Source: Spodoptera frugiperda (lineage: Eukaryota; Arthropoda; Insecta; Lepidoptera; Noctuidae). Taken from it: a DNA stretch of 64,000 bases. Below, in pieces: positions 13,301 to 23,721 of this stretch. Each line of letters opens with the position of its first letter. Position 1 is the first letter of the stretch. Made by a program: the position numbers and the translations under genes. The DNA lies in the NCBI RefSeq assembly GCF_023101765.2, contig NC_064212.1, forward strand, positions 6,634,001 through 6,698,000, in the 5' to 3' direction. The notes below the pieces were generated by a model. The model did not search any database. It was given only the letters and a program-made list of their open reading frames with translations, and was not told the origin of the DNA.

Positions 13301-16300
13301 TTGTTTGCAAAAGCACCCTAGACAAACCCCTAATAACGGGCCTTATTAAATCCTAGTGCCCTTCTACACATATAACAGTATAAATGAGAGAGTTTTTACG
13401 TTTGTTTGTTACTCCTTCACGTCAAAACGAAAGAAGGGATTCCTATGAAATTTTGAAGAGGAGCAGATTATGGTCTGGAATAACAAAGAGGACACTTTTA
13501 TCCAATATACTCATATAATAACAAGATTTTTTAACAAACCTCTAACAAAAACACAAACGTACCTGTAAGTGGATTCCTAAGGTAGTTCTCAGAATATCCG
13601 TGGGAGCGCCACCGCCTCGCCTCGCGCTTCCTCCGAGCGCCTGCGTCTGCGCCGGCCAGCTTCGGTCCACTCTTGAAGAAGGCCACTACGAACGGCTGCT
13701 TCCCCTCCACTATAACTCCACGAGGCTCCTCCAAACCAATCTCTTCAGGCTTCACGTGACGTTCTGAAAACAATACGTACACCCTTTTTAAAAAAACAAA
13801 TTGGAAACTTAATGAAAAAGTCTTCGTCCATCAATTTCTAAAGAGAAGTAAAATAGCTAGTATGTGCCTGCATTTTAAAGTTCAAATTAGAATGCCAATG
13901 AAATTACATGGGATTCATGACGAAACAATTTCATTCCAGACTACATAATAATTATTTAAGGTTTTTAAATTAATCTATTATATAAAAATAAATCGGGTTT
14001 TTCTTCCTGACGCTATAATTCCAGAACTGCGCGAACCGATTTCTACGGTTTCGCGCTTCGTGAGGATTATAGCAAAGAAATTTCAGGAAAAATTTCATGG
14101 GAAAAGCAGGGAAATATTTTTTTCATACAACGCAATCTCTAATGCAAAAATAAGCAAAGCCATCTGAAACAATTTCCAGTCTTCATATAATAATTTAAGT
14201 AAAAGTTATTTATTTCCTCAATAAAGCGATAATTCCGCTGGGGTAAATTAATTTCAAAATTGTGACTCCAAAATTATAAGAATCTAATCGACAATTGACC
14301 CCGGACAAAGCCATGTATGAGTTGTTTGCGTACCTGGCTGCGAGTGAGGATGCAGCGTAATGAAGAAGCCTCGATTGTCTGCCGGAGATGAGAGCCACGC
14401 CCCCAGCGCACTAGTCACATTCAGCTCCAACCAGCCCTCGGCACCAGCACTAGTATTCACCGCGGCCACCTTCTCCATTTGCAAACTCCTAAAATCATAA
14501 ATTGCATATTAGGTTATCGTTAATTTCTGTTAACAGCTTTACTGCCAGTGTTTTGAAAATGTGCGTCAGTCAGAGGCCAATTCAATAACTACTATCAATT
14601 TTGTAAGCGAGATCAATTTAAAAGTAAAAAGGTTATAAGGTTTATTTTCCAACCTTTTTAAAGTAAGTAACCAATATTACTGGCTTTCTGCTACGGAAAA
14701 CAGAAATAACGCCATTACATTTTTTTTTCCTTTTATTCATAAATGGTTTAGGATTTTTTAATGACCAGTATGCTTTTCAAATGTTATTGAAAACTTTTTT
14801 TTAATTATTACAATCAATACTGGTTTTCTGCTATGAAAATAAAATAAGGATGCCATTAACTATTTTTTCTTTTTATTATTCCTCTTTTTAATAAATGGTT
14901 TTTGACAAAAAGTTTCAACGACTTTGACCAGTATTTGATATTTTTTAACCAAATAGGTTGGTTAATTAATAAAAATAACTAAATGAGTCGGTTGATATTG
15001 CAAATCAAATTAGTGTGAATGCGACGACAGCTGCAAGGCCTACTATACTAGATACTTTAAAAAGTTTAATAGAAATTTTTGAATGTATTGTGTAAGTGAC
15101 ACACTCTGTTTCATGGATTTATTACCCTATTTAGATATTATTTAAACAGATTATGACGTAATTGTGCATAAGTAAGCATACCCCAAATTGTCAACGCTGA
15201 TAACCCTGTGAGCAACGACTGTGTAGAGGGCGGTTGGGTCCTCGGTGTGCGTAGGCGCTTGGTGTAAACGCAGTTCCGCTGACAAAAGCGCAGACGCATC
15301 GCCAGGTGCTCCTGTCACCTCGAACCAGACGTGTCGGCCGTGACCATGTCGTAATGCTCCCAAATGATGCCCTGAAAAATATTAAGTATAATATGAAAGA
15401 GGTTATTCATAAAATAATCACCAGTTTTGAACTAATTTCACTTCATCATTTTCTAAAACGTTAACGTTGACGTTCTAAAACGTTTGAATCCACCAATTAT
15501 TGTTACCTGTTTGATGTGATATGTATGTGAAGTGAGGTTACCGGAGGCTCAATCATCCCACCATCGCCTATACCAAAAAGAAAAGGTCGGAAACGAACTT
15601 GTAAACTTCTCTGGCGTTGCGGGTGTCTATAGGCGGCATTAATTGCTTACCATCAGGTGGTCCGTCTGTTTGTTTGCCGCTCTGTGTTAAAAACCGATTA
15701 AATAATTAAGTTTAAGAAATGTATCTTTTCCTATACGTAGTTGTATATTAAGTTCTGTGATTACCTATTATTTAAATGATGTATAGGTATGAAATCATCA
15801 CATACAACATACATATAATTAGTTAAATTCATCATAACATAGCTTTAAATAAGGTTTGCGAACAGGTGTCCAACGATCCGGTTGTAATCTGACTCCAACT
15901 ACAGGTGTACGTTATAAATAAGAAATATTAAGTTTGACAATAAAGTGTGGAATTATGTATTATGCATAAGTTATGTTAAAATAATGATTATTCATGAGAC
16001 CAACCACATTGATCTGTAGTTCTGTACATAATGATGAACGTCGATGTATATACTACGTCGTAGTACGTAGTAACTGAAGGTAGATCAAAACAAACTTGTA
16101 AATAGTACCTAGATAAGTAAATAGTGATACATTGACCTGCACTTGTTATAAAGAATACATTCTCACAACATCGTCGCTTGACTTCACTTGAGGATTCCGC
16201 TACACATCAGCAGCTACAGCCTCCTTGGATTGATTACAGCGACGGATTACATAATCGATTACGCGTTTACTTCAACTCAACAGCGAATTAATAAGATACA

Positions 16301-18476
16301 ACGACGCGCCTGTCTGTCTGCTCTATACGAATAGGTAAAGACCATTTTAAGATAAATAAATGATTATATTATTGCTACTACTGGGGTCTTAGTAGGTAAT
16401 AAAATAATTATACACATCAATATGTATTACGTCATAATCCTTGAAGGGATAGGCAGAAGTGTAAAATATACATCTTCAATGAAAATCACATCCAGTAGGT
16501 AGGAATGTTAGCATGAGTGCTATATAATTGAGAGAAGGGAACCCATAGTAATACTTATATTTGTAAGGGAATTAAAAAGAACTGTTCCCAAAGAATTTGA
16601 TTAACAATGAACAATAAACAATCGAACTAACCGATCCTTGAGAAACAGTCTCGATTTAGCTGTTTAGCTACTTTAATTTAAATTATTTATTAGCCTATAT
16701 GGGTCGTAAAAGGTGACATAGAATTATTTAGATTTATATTACGTTTTATTTAAAGGCACCGACTTACATATATAGAATAATTGTTTCCAGTGTTAGGTAC
16801 AATTATTTTTAAAGGAAGTTAAAATTTTACATTGTTATATTTTTAACAGTAGGTAAGTACATACTGGCATTTTCCTGGAGGAAGCAGGAGATAAGTTTAT
16901 TATTTGTATATATAATGTAAATTTGAGTGATTTTCTGCATAAACCTAATCTATCGTATTCGCCTTTGACCGTCTCAGATAACATTTTAATATAGGAACAT
17001 AATAATATGTAAGTATATGACTTGTGTACAAATAATACTTACTACTAGGTACATTGTTATGTACAATCTAGTTATACTTGTATATAAATCAATTGCACGG
17101 TAAGTACGGACACATACATAATATATACGTGTATTTATAGACAGACATATAAATATTATAACATTATTGTTTATGTGCGGACCATTCATTATTTTCCTTG
17201 AATAGATAGCAGCGCATTACGGTCTAGAAAGAACCGGCGCTCAGTTAAACATATTATTGTATTATGTTACAGGATTCATTCATCATTGGTGCCTTACTTA
17301 CCTACATCTCTCACTTGAGTTAAAAAAACTTTATTGTAAGAATGTAAACATAATATAATGTGGCAGTTTTTATTCGACGAGATGTGGTACCGAGCACAAA
17401 TTGAAAACCAGACTTCTATTGACAATTTTGTATTTGAGAAGTTAAAAATCGAGATTACGCAGACATTTTTAGAGATAACGTGTTGTAAACCTTTCTACTT
17501 ACTCCCTTTATGCCTTTACAATTACACAGGTCGGCGCCGGCGCCGCTCAGATCAAATGCCATTAAACATAATTATGGAATCCATAATACCAGGAATGTTT
17601 CCCAAAGCGGTGACTCAACATTTTTGTCTTCAACTTTTTACCTGAACCTCCCAGGTAGTTGTAGTGGAATGCTTTTGATGCATTCTCAAAAACAAAAGAT
17701 TTATGGACATGAATGAGTCCCATACACATTAAACAGCATGTGTCATTAAGTTTAACAATTAATTTTACCGGCACCGCATTGTCTTGTTAACCGTTTAACT
17801 CGGTGTTAAATATTTTTAAGTGACTTGGGGATCTTGGAGTAGGACTGTCTATCCCTTACATCACCTAATTACCTAAGGTTTTATCAAATTGTCTACATTA
17901 CGTGTGAGACTATTTTGAACTAAACAATTTAAGGAATCATCATACAGTTCACAAAAATATTATTGTTAGTTAGGTAATTACGAATACATATATACGTAGC
18001 ATAGGTAACAGGTACCACAAAATTCGATAATAGGTACCAGCTTCACCATCGTACTATTTAATGTACTAATTTAAATAGATAAGTATTTGTAAATTGAACT
18101 CACTCTTGCTCTGAAAGGTCATGATGAGGTCACTCTCATCAATAGCATGCTGCTCATCACCGCTGAGGGCCATCTCCGAGCTACGAGTCGGGCGAGCCTG
18201 CTCATGTTCTTCGGCAAGCTGCTTGTATACGTCTAATAAGAAACTGGGCGCCGAACGGTCCAGCGGAGGCGCTCGAGCTCGACGTGGCCTCTCCCCAAGA
18301 CCTAACAGTTCTAATATCTCATGTTCTACCACCATCCGCTCGTGTCTTGTCATCGAGTGATGTATGACAGTCTGATCCACGCCATTGTCGATATACAATC
18401 CGGAGAGGGCGGCCTCTGCCGCCACAGTAAACAAAATAAAACACGCGCACAAGCACATCGTCTTCGGACAAGCCAT
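10389..18476 (-). CDS. gbb: BMP-family ligand glass bottom boat / protein 60A (BMP5/6/7/8 type)
   Basis: Seven coding exons, right to left: 18476-18104, 15371-15182, 14488-14334, 13763-13563, 12243-12170, 11655-11521, 10514-10389. They give a 417-residue pre-proprotein. The ATG at 18476 starts a signal peptide (MACPKTMCLCACFILFTVAA). The TGF-beta propeptide includes GLYIDNGVDQT, SAPSFLLDVYKQL, AIDESDLIMTF and GWLELNVTSALGAWL, all hallmarks of 60A. A furin-type site RRKR (about 283-286) releases a mature domain of about 131 residues. That domain has RSCEIQTLYVSFKDLEW, AFYCSGECNFPLNAH, HAIVQTLVHLLNP and a final KSCGCH. The ligand is secreted and signals through BMP receptors to Mad in growth, fat body and synapse development. 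Oddity: the usual CC pair is SC (Ser381-Cys382), removing the inter-subunit cysteine. Two SINEs flank the 11521-11655 exon. The start was chosen because the frame upstream lacks another ATG. Confidence 0.95.
10500..10502 (-). other. gbb: Serine codon replacing the inter-chain cysteine of the Gbb mature domain
   Basis: On the minus strand the codon is TCG (Ser), followed by TGT (Cys), within VPKPSCAPIKL. In most BMPs the motif is P-C-C-A-P; the first Cys makes the disulfide between the two subunits and the second belongs to the cystine knot. All six knot cysteines are kept (316, 345, 349, 382, 414, 416 by my count). Confidence 0.85.
10800..10980. repeat. Degenerate Lep1/Helitron-like repeat
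   Basis: The text 'actaatataaaactgaag' then 'gtttgattgaacgcgctaat' and 'ctactggtccgattt' matches the better copy at 21430-21612 word by word, with drift. It lies in the last gbb intron and has no coding capacity. Confidence 0.5.
11232..11498 (+). mobile_element. tRNA-headed SINE, copy 1, with 10-bp target-site duplication
   Basis: The 5' head looks like a tRNA gene: box A (TGGTCGAGTGG) then box B (GGTTCGATTCC), the internal RNA polymerase III promoter. A tRNA-unrelated body follows, ending in 'ccccttcggggataaaaaggcgtg'-like sequence. Direct repeats GTCATAGGTA at 11222-11231 and 11499-11508 bracket it exactly. It lies antisense in a gbb intron, ending 12 bases from that intron's 5' splice site (11520). 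Confidence 0.88.
11693..11971 (+). mobile_element. tRNA-headed SINE, copy 2, with 12-bp target-site duplication
   Basis: Same family and orientation as the copy at 11232-11498, with box A-like TGGTCGCGTGG and box B GGTTCGATTCC. The direct repeat TACTAGATATTA occurs at 11681-11692 and 11972-11983. It sits in the next gbb intron, with its duplication starting 26 bases upstream of the acceptor edge of the 11521-11655 exon. Confidence 0.88.
12560..12746 (-). repeat. Dispersed repeat, family A (three copies in the window)
   Basis: In reverse complement it reads GAAAATCATCCAATGACTTC, then a GAGGCGAGAGGGAGTGTCAG-type core, then ACTAAAATCCACCCC. The same words recur at 42718-42870 and, more decayed, at 32639-32790. 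It is a short non-autonomous element; no terminal structure is certain. It lies in a gbb intron. Confidence 0.6.
13380..13510 (+). repeat. Helitron-like/unclassified dispersed repeat
   Basis: It shares the phrase 'agattatggtctggaataac' followed by 'gaca/ggatacttttatc' with 20076-20111. It carries a GTTTGTTT run near the left side. It lies in a gbb intron. Family assignment is inference. Confidence 0.4.
14678..14934. repeat. Diverged tandem duplication with inverted ends in a gbb intron
   Basis: Two units, 14678-14771 and about 14817-14934. Each begins TACTGG.TTTCTGCTA, contains a GCCATTA word and ATAAATGGTTT, and ends GACCAGTAT, so each unit has short inverted ends (ATACTGG/CCAGTAT). The interior is poly-T rich. 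Confidence 0.5.
15372..18103 (-). other. gbb: Large first coding intron of gbb
   Basis: This interval lies between the signal/propeptide exon and the next exon. It contains a family-B repeat (15537-15690) and a perfect 14-bp GC palindrome at 17532-17545 (CGGCGCCGGCGCCG) in otherwise AT-rich DNA. I see no gene in it. Confidence 0.6.
15537..15690 (+). repeat. Dispersed repeat, family B (three copies in the window)
   Basis: It ends with GCTTACCATCAGGTGGTCCGTCTG and carries 'cgaacttgtaaacttctctgg' upstream. The same 3' words occur at 43138-43290 (plus) and 54405-54540 (minus). The fixed 3' end resembles the tail of a LINE-type or SINE-type retroposon. Confidence 0.55.
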
Positions 18477-18700
18477 GTTCGCTATCGGAGCGCTCACTCG
18501 ACTGGCGAGAACTGAGCGCAGAGGCGCGCGGCGGGATCAGCCGGTGAACCTGCCCACTCAAGGTAGGCCGCCGCCGCCGCCGGCGCCGCACTTGCCACAT
18601 TCCTCCCCGCCTTCGCCTTACACACATCGTCCGTTTTAATAACGTTTGTAAACACTAAACATTGAGCCGGACACGTCCAGCCTGCCTGCCTGCTTATAAT
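18477..18700 (-). promoter_or_regulatory. gbb: CpG-rich 5' leader/promoter region of gbb
   Basis: The DNA immediately above the gbb ATG is GC-rich with many CG dinucleotides and a (GCC)n-like run near 18569-18587. This is inferred to be the 5' UTR and promoter-proximal region. Open frames across it on both strands are by-products of composition. Confidence 0.4.
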
Positions 18701-19123
18701 ACACCACTTCATTTTAATGCATTCCTTACTGTGCGATGCAAATAAAATACGCACATCATTAGCAGGTACCTGTCTAGACTTTTTGGGAGTCATTTCAATT
18801 TGATGTCAAAAATAACATCCGCAATCTCGAAGCACCTAAGTACCTGCTATATATTTCTATTGTTTACATCCTTATCCTCATCCTCATACACACTTGTTAG
18901 TAACCCTACCGTGCGAATGGTAAAGCTTATAACCACTTTATCTAGCACAATGTCACCCCTTTTACTTAAAGAAGAAGGCAGAGGTACATACATGTAACCG
19001 ACATCCACCTAGTATGTACAATATAACGCTCGCTTTTCACTAACTACGTTATATATCCCATTTCATATAAGCGTGGTGAAACTATTATTGCAATTTACCA
19101 TCATGCCATTACTGGATTTACTA

Positions 19124-19200
19124 TGATTTGCCCAACCCGAGATTCGAACCTAAGACCCTTTGCTCAACATTGGCATTTGCGACCGCTTGATCAAAGCAAA
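19124..19200 (-). repeat. Decayed SINE head (tRNA-like part only)
   Basis: In reverse complement it reads as a worn copy of the SINE head: a box B-like GGTTCGAATCTCGGGT preceded by a degenerate box A. The body of the element is not recognisable. Confidence 0.45.
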
Positions 19201-19524
19201 ACTAATCTGACCTAGCGCAAATAATTAAAAAAAGAAATTAAATTCAGGCAGTACTTATTTCACTTCCATGTCTCAGGAACTGTAAAACCGGACTGTTAAA
19301 TCTTGAGAAAGTTCATACAAAGCGAGCCCATGATAAACTGGGCCTCTTTTTATTACCTACCTGCTTTTTATAAATTATTTAGAGATAGAGATAGATTTTT
19401 ATACTTTTTCATACTTATGACACACATTGTATAATATCATAGCTCGCACTGTCAAAAAATAATCCGATTACATCTACTCGTACAACCATTTTTTTTTATG
19501 TCATTAGGCCTAAGTGAAAAAATA

Positions 19525-19972
19525 CTATAGCAACAACTCGTAGCTCGTAGCGCGTAGTTCGTAGCGTGTAGTTCGTAGCGCGTAGTTCGCTGCGTGTAGT
19601 TCGTAGCGCGTAGTTCGTAGTGTGTAGTTCGTAGCGCGTAGTACTCGTACGTAGTGCGTACCAACGTTTTTCATATATTAACGTCGTAGACGAGCACCCC
19701 GTGGACTCAACTTTCAAGCTGGCCACAGGCCACATGGAAAGATTGCAAGTTCTAAGCGAAGCTAGGACGTTTTGCAATCATTATGAACTTAAAAAACTAT
19801 TCATTGTTTGTTTTTGTCGTCACAAAATGGCCAGGTTACAGATTTTGATTAAGATGTAGTTTGTTAACTCTTTCCGTGCGGCTGACTTGCCGGTGGAATT
19901 TGCACGACTCCAGATTAATAGCGGGAAATGCTGGTAGGCACTACGAACTATGCGCTACGAGCTACTGTTATA
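19525..19972. mobile_element. Element with heptanucleotide array and inverted partner end
   Basis: From 19537 to 19660 the DNA is a run of 7-bp units of the form NNCGTAG/NNTGTAG. At 19938-19972 a short stretch is the reverse complement of the left end (CTCGTAGCGC.TAGTTCGTAG preceded by TATARCA). This gives a roughly 450-bp block with inverted, repeat-bearing ends, as in some hAT-like MITEs. The superfamily is inference. A second array lies at 60322-60524. Confidence 0.5.
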
Positions 19973-20737
19973 AATGCGAATGTTTGTAAGATTGTGCGGT
20001 TTGTATGTACATATGTTTGTTGCTCAATCACCTCAAAATGGCTAAAGGAATCGGGATGAAATATGGAATAAGGATAGATTATGGTCTGGAATAACACATT
20101 GGATACTTTTATCAGACGACACCGTGAGCGAAGCCGATAGCAGAAGATAGTAATGTAATAATAATGTCTAACCCTCTAGTATATTGGAATTCTATCTGGT
20201 GGAAAATAGGTGTTACAATCTATATGTATTTATGTAAGTGCACATTAACGGTACACCTGGTAATTAAATATTTTTACTCAATATGTTTTTTTTTTCTATT
20301 TTGTCGATAATTACCATTTACACATCGCGGTGTAGAAAGGGGAAATCTGTCCACGCCAGTAGGATGACGGGTCATGAACCACACACACATTCAAATCTTT
20401 GAACGAGAACAAAAAAAGAACAAAATACTAAAGTATTTATTTTATTATGTAACAAAATCTTAAAACATATGTATTTCTCACTTTACATCATTATTATCTT
20501 ATTGAGAGGAGGTACTTAAATATTACAAAAATTAAATAGGTATTCAAAATTTGTGGGAAATATATTTTACATTATACTACCGTACTGTTTGTCTTACTAT
20601 TATGCTATTTAATGGAACATTACCTAATTTGAGTTTAAATGTATATTAAATGATATTACACCACAAGTTCCAAAATGAAGTTTTTAACATAATTATTTTA
20701 AACTACTAGTTGTGTTAGAATGTCTTTACAGTCAACT

Positions 20738-20743
20738 TTTATT
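20738..20743 (-). terminator. Candidate poly(A) signal of CWC15
   Basis: AATAAA on the minus strand (plus TTTATT), 48 bases past the CWC15 stop codon at 20791. Position is typical, but this is only a hexamer match. Confidence 0.45.
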
Positions 20744-20790
20744 CTAACTTATTAAAATAACCTTAATTTAATGAATTACAATTAGAATCA

Positions 20791-22777
20791 CTATTTAACA
20801 TATTTTTCCATGAATTTCTTATGAAATTCTGATCTTAAAGAATCATTTATGAAAGTGTTGCCTTTCTTCTCAGGTTCGGAACGAGCACAATTTTTGAAAA
20901 CAACATCATCATCCCAACGTCTTTTAACCTGGAAAAAACAAAAACATTCTTTGAATTAATTTTATACACATACAACACAAGACACACTGGATTAGGTATG
21001 GCAAAGCAGGCAAAGTACAATATTTAACCCTCCATTGGTGACCTATGTCTGTGAGACGAGGTAGTCTAATAACTAATAATGTTTTTTACACCGTTTATTA
21101 AATTATGTGGCAATTTCATGTAGCTGCCTTAATGCACAACCTCTACCATTAGTGCACCCAACAACAGTGACATTGATGTCCTAATTTTATGTCCTATCTT
21201 ATAACTATTTCTATGCATTTTATGTCTTTTACTTTTTTTTATATTTATGTCCTTTCTATGTCAATGTCCGATTTTATTTTCTTTCCCATTCTAGTTATCC
21301 AATAGTTCAATTTTCCAGATTAACAAAACATTATTTTAATATATTGGGAATATATTAGAGTTAGTGGTTTTTTTCATGTTTCTACAAGAAAAATACCGTA
21401 AGTAGAGACTAATGTAATAGTGTTATAATGTAATCTATACTAATATTATAAAGCTAAAGAGTTTGTTTGTTTGTTTGAACACGCTAATCTCCAGAACTAC
21501 TGGTCCGATTTGGATGATTCTTTTTGTGTTGGGTAGTGCATTTATCGAGGAAGGCTATTGGCTATAAAACATCACGCTATGAGCGGGTGAAACTGTGCGG
21601 AAGTAGCTAGTATAATAATAAAATAGAGTAAGTGGTATTTTTCTTGATCTACAATAAAAATACCACTAACTGTAGTGTAATAAAAGTTTAATGGCAATGG
21701 TGAGACCAGCCTTGAAACAGATAAATGCTGACAAATAAGAAAACAAGCAATCTCCATGCAATAAAAAGATAGAAAATAACCTTCATATCATTTTTCTGTC
21801 CTGCTGACGAATAATTCAGTAATGGATTTCCAGACAGAATATTTTCCATGCGAATCCTTTCTTCTTCCTGCTTTCGTTCAGCTTCCTGTAAACAAAAATC
21901 ACAATATTACTTAAATTGAATAGCATTCACTTTCTGTTGGTTTAATCTTTAATATAAAATTAACCATGTACAAATTACAGACAGAATTACAACAATTATT
22001 ATTCATTTGAAGAACAAAAGTTGAACAATCTAATAGTTTTTTTGAAGATAACATAATATAAAAACATTTATACTAATTAACTTCAGTGAAATAACAAAAT
22101 AACACTAAACAAACTTAATTATTTCTTATTCATGTTTAAAATTATTTCTTATTGATGTTTACCTTCTTAGCTTGTTCTATGGCCCTTTCTTTTTTAATTT
22201 TGTTCAACTCTGCTAGCAAAGCTGCAGTGTCATCATCAGAGTCATCAGAGTCAGAAGAGTCTCCTTCAAGAGGATCATCAGCATCTAAGCTGGCTGCTGG
22301 AACCTGGTCAACTTTAGGTCTTTTAGTGGGAGGCTCTACAGGTCTTCTTGTACTGGAACCTTTCACTTCTTTCTCTCTTTCATCTAACTCCTTACGGAAG
22401 TCTCTTGAACGTAATTCATCTGTGGTACCTTGACCTTGTTCCCTGCAAATACAATTAACTGATTATTTGAGTACATTTCACATTATTACGAAATATAATA
22501 TTTGAACAACAATGCGTGTTTCACAATTTATCATGTTTATCATAAGGAGAAGAACAAAACAAAATGATTTGGTTACCTATAATAACATCGAATAAGCTAT
22601 GGACATGTTTACATCTAAGAATGTAAATGATATTTTTGTTACCTACCTGTACTTCAGTTTAGTGTGGCCAGGAAGATCTCTACTAGAATATTGACGAGAT
22701 ATTGCACTAAGATCCTTTTCACCCCTTCCTGTTCCTCCTCGAGCTGGATCAAAAGTAGGCCTCGCTGCAGTCGTCAT
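20791..22777 (-). CDS. Cwc15: Spliceosome-associated protein CWC15 homologue
   Basis: Four coding exons, right to left: 22777-22647, 22442-22163, 21885-21781, 20928-20791. They give 217 residues, near the usual 220-230 for this family. The N-terminus MTTAARPTFDPARGG, the block SRQYSSRDLPGHTKLKYR, the acidic serine/aspartate run (GDSSDSDDSDDD), the coiled LLAELNKIKKERAIEQ and the C-terminal VKRRWDDDVVFKNCAR are all diagnostic of CWC15/Cwf15. The protein belongs to the Prp19-associated part of the activated spliceosome in the nucleus. Each splice junction keeps the frame; the third exon's donor (GTTATT) is the weakest. It lies head-to-head with RBM39, another splicing factor, about 0.95 kb between the two start codons. 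Confidence 0.95.
21430..21612 (+). mobile_element. Lep1/Helitron-like non-autonomous element
   Basis: It begins CTATACTAATATTATAAAGC, contains a GTTTGTTTGTTT run and CTACTGGTCCGATTTGGA, and ends GCGGAAGTAGCTAGTA. This pattern matches short non-autonomous Helitrons common in moth and butterfly genomes (knowledge of the family). It lies in the last CWC15 intron and has no coding capacity. Confidence 0.65.
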
Positions 22778-23408
22778 ATTTTAATATACAGGAATAAACT
22801 AGGTTTAAGTTTGAACAACTATTAAAACTACACTGACACCGAACACTTAATTTGTCACAACTTATTTCCCATACACGTTACACTCTTTGTAAATTATAAA
22901 AGAAAAGAAAGGAAAGCATAAGATAAACAGTGTGCTTGGGCTTTTTTCGTGGTTTTTTCTATTACTGATTACAATTTTGGCATAGATACGAATGAAATGG
23001 CATACCTTTTACAATCATAGACAAGACAAGTACACTAAATTCTAGATTTTGAAGGCACAATGAAATTTTGTCTATGGCTTCAATCGGGTCCATGGGGTGA
23101 ATAGATACTATGAAGAATTTCCCTATACCTATTCACCCGTCTTCTGACCCTATTCACCTCTCGATCCTTATTCACCCCATTTTACGGTACATAATTATCT
23201 GATTTGGCAAAACATACCAATTGGCATTGTGGCTTGGAAACAGAAACACTGAAGTTTCGAAAAAGTCTATGATTGGAGTTGTCTGTGGCTAGCCAAATTT
23301 CGTCTGTCAGTCTCAAATCTCAGTTAGTCAGAGCCAGAGGTATTATCTAAGTTGTTATTAGACTTTAAACAATAAAAATCTACATTCGTCTTTATCGAAT
23401 TATATAAG
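22778..23408. promoter_or_regulatory. Shared head-to-head promoter of CWC15 and RBM39, with RBM39 first non-coding exon
   Basis: CWC15 starts at 22777 leftwards. The RBM39 leader is inferred to end at 23408, where ATAAG is followed by a GTAAGT donor; its intron acceptor lies at 23720, next to the ATG. Between them, TATTCACC occurs three times, at 23130, 23151 and 23169, with the reverse complement at 23096-23103. Two of these form an 11-bp perfect inverted repeat (TGGGGTGAATA at 23093-23103; TATTCACCCCA at 23169-23179). Function is unproven. Confidence 0.45.
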
Positions 23409-23721
23409 GTAAGTCAATAGAATAGCACTTTGATAACAGAGGTTAATTATACAACCTTCAATTTTCGATGGCAAATAAACCTTGCTACCATAGCAGACGC
23501 CATCTTGTCTTCATGTGTAGCACAATACTTTCAACACATTGTCCGCAGTGTTATTTTTATATGTAACATATACTAAAACCTATCAAGATTTATGTTACTT
23601 TTGCAATCCGTAGTACATAGTAAGCTTTATAATTCAAAGGTTGTAATAGTTCCAAGCTAGCGTAGCCTTTATTTAAAACGAAGATTTAAAAATATACTTA
23701 ATCCTCAAATTTTGTTTTAGA

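Larger units (their letters stand above)
18700..20790. other. Intergenic spacer between gbb and CWC15
   Basis: No gene seen. It holds a decayed SINE head (about 19124-19200, minus), the heptanucleotide array with its inverted partner (19525-19972) and a dispersed repeat (about 19975-20160). The part just left of 20791 is the inferred CWC15 3' UTR. Confidence 0.5.
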
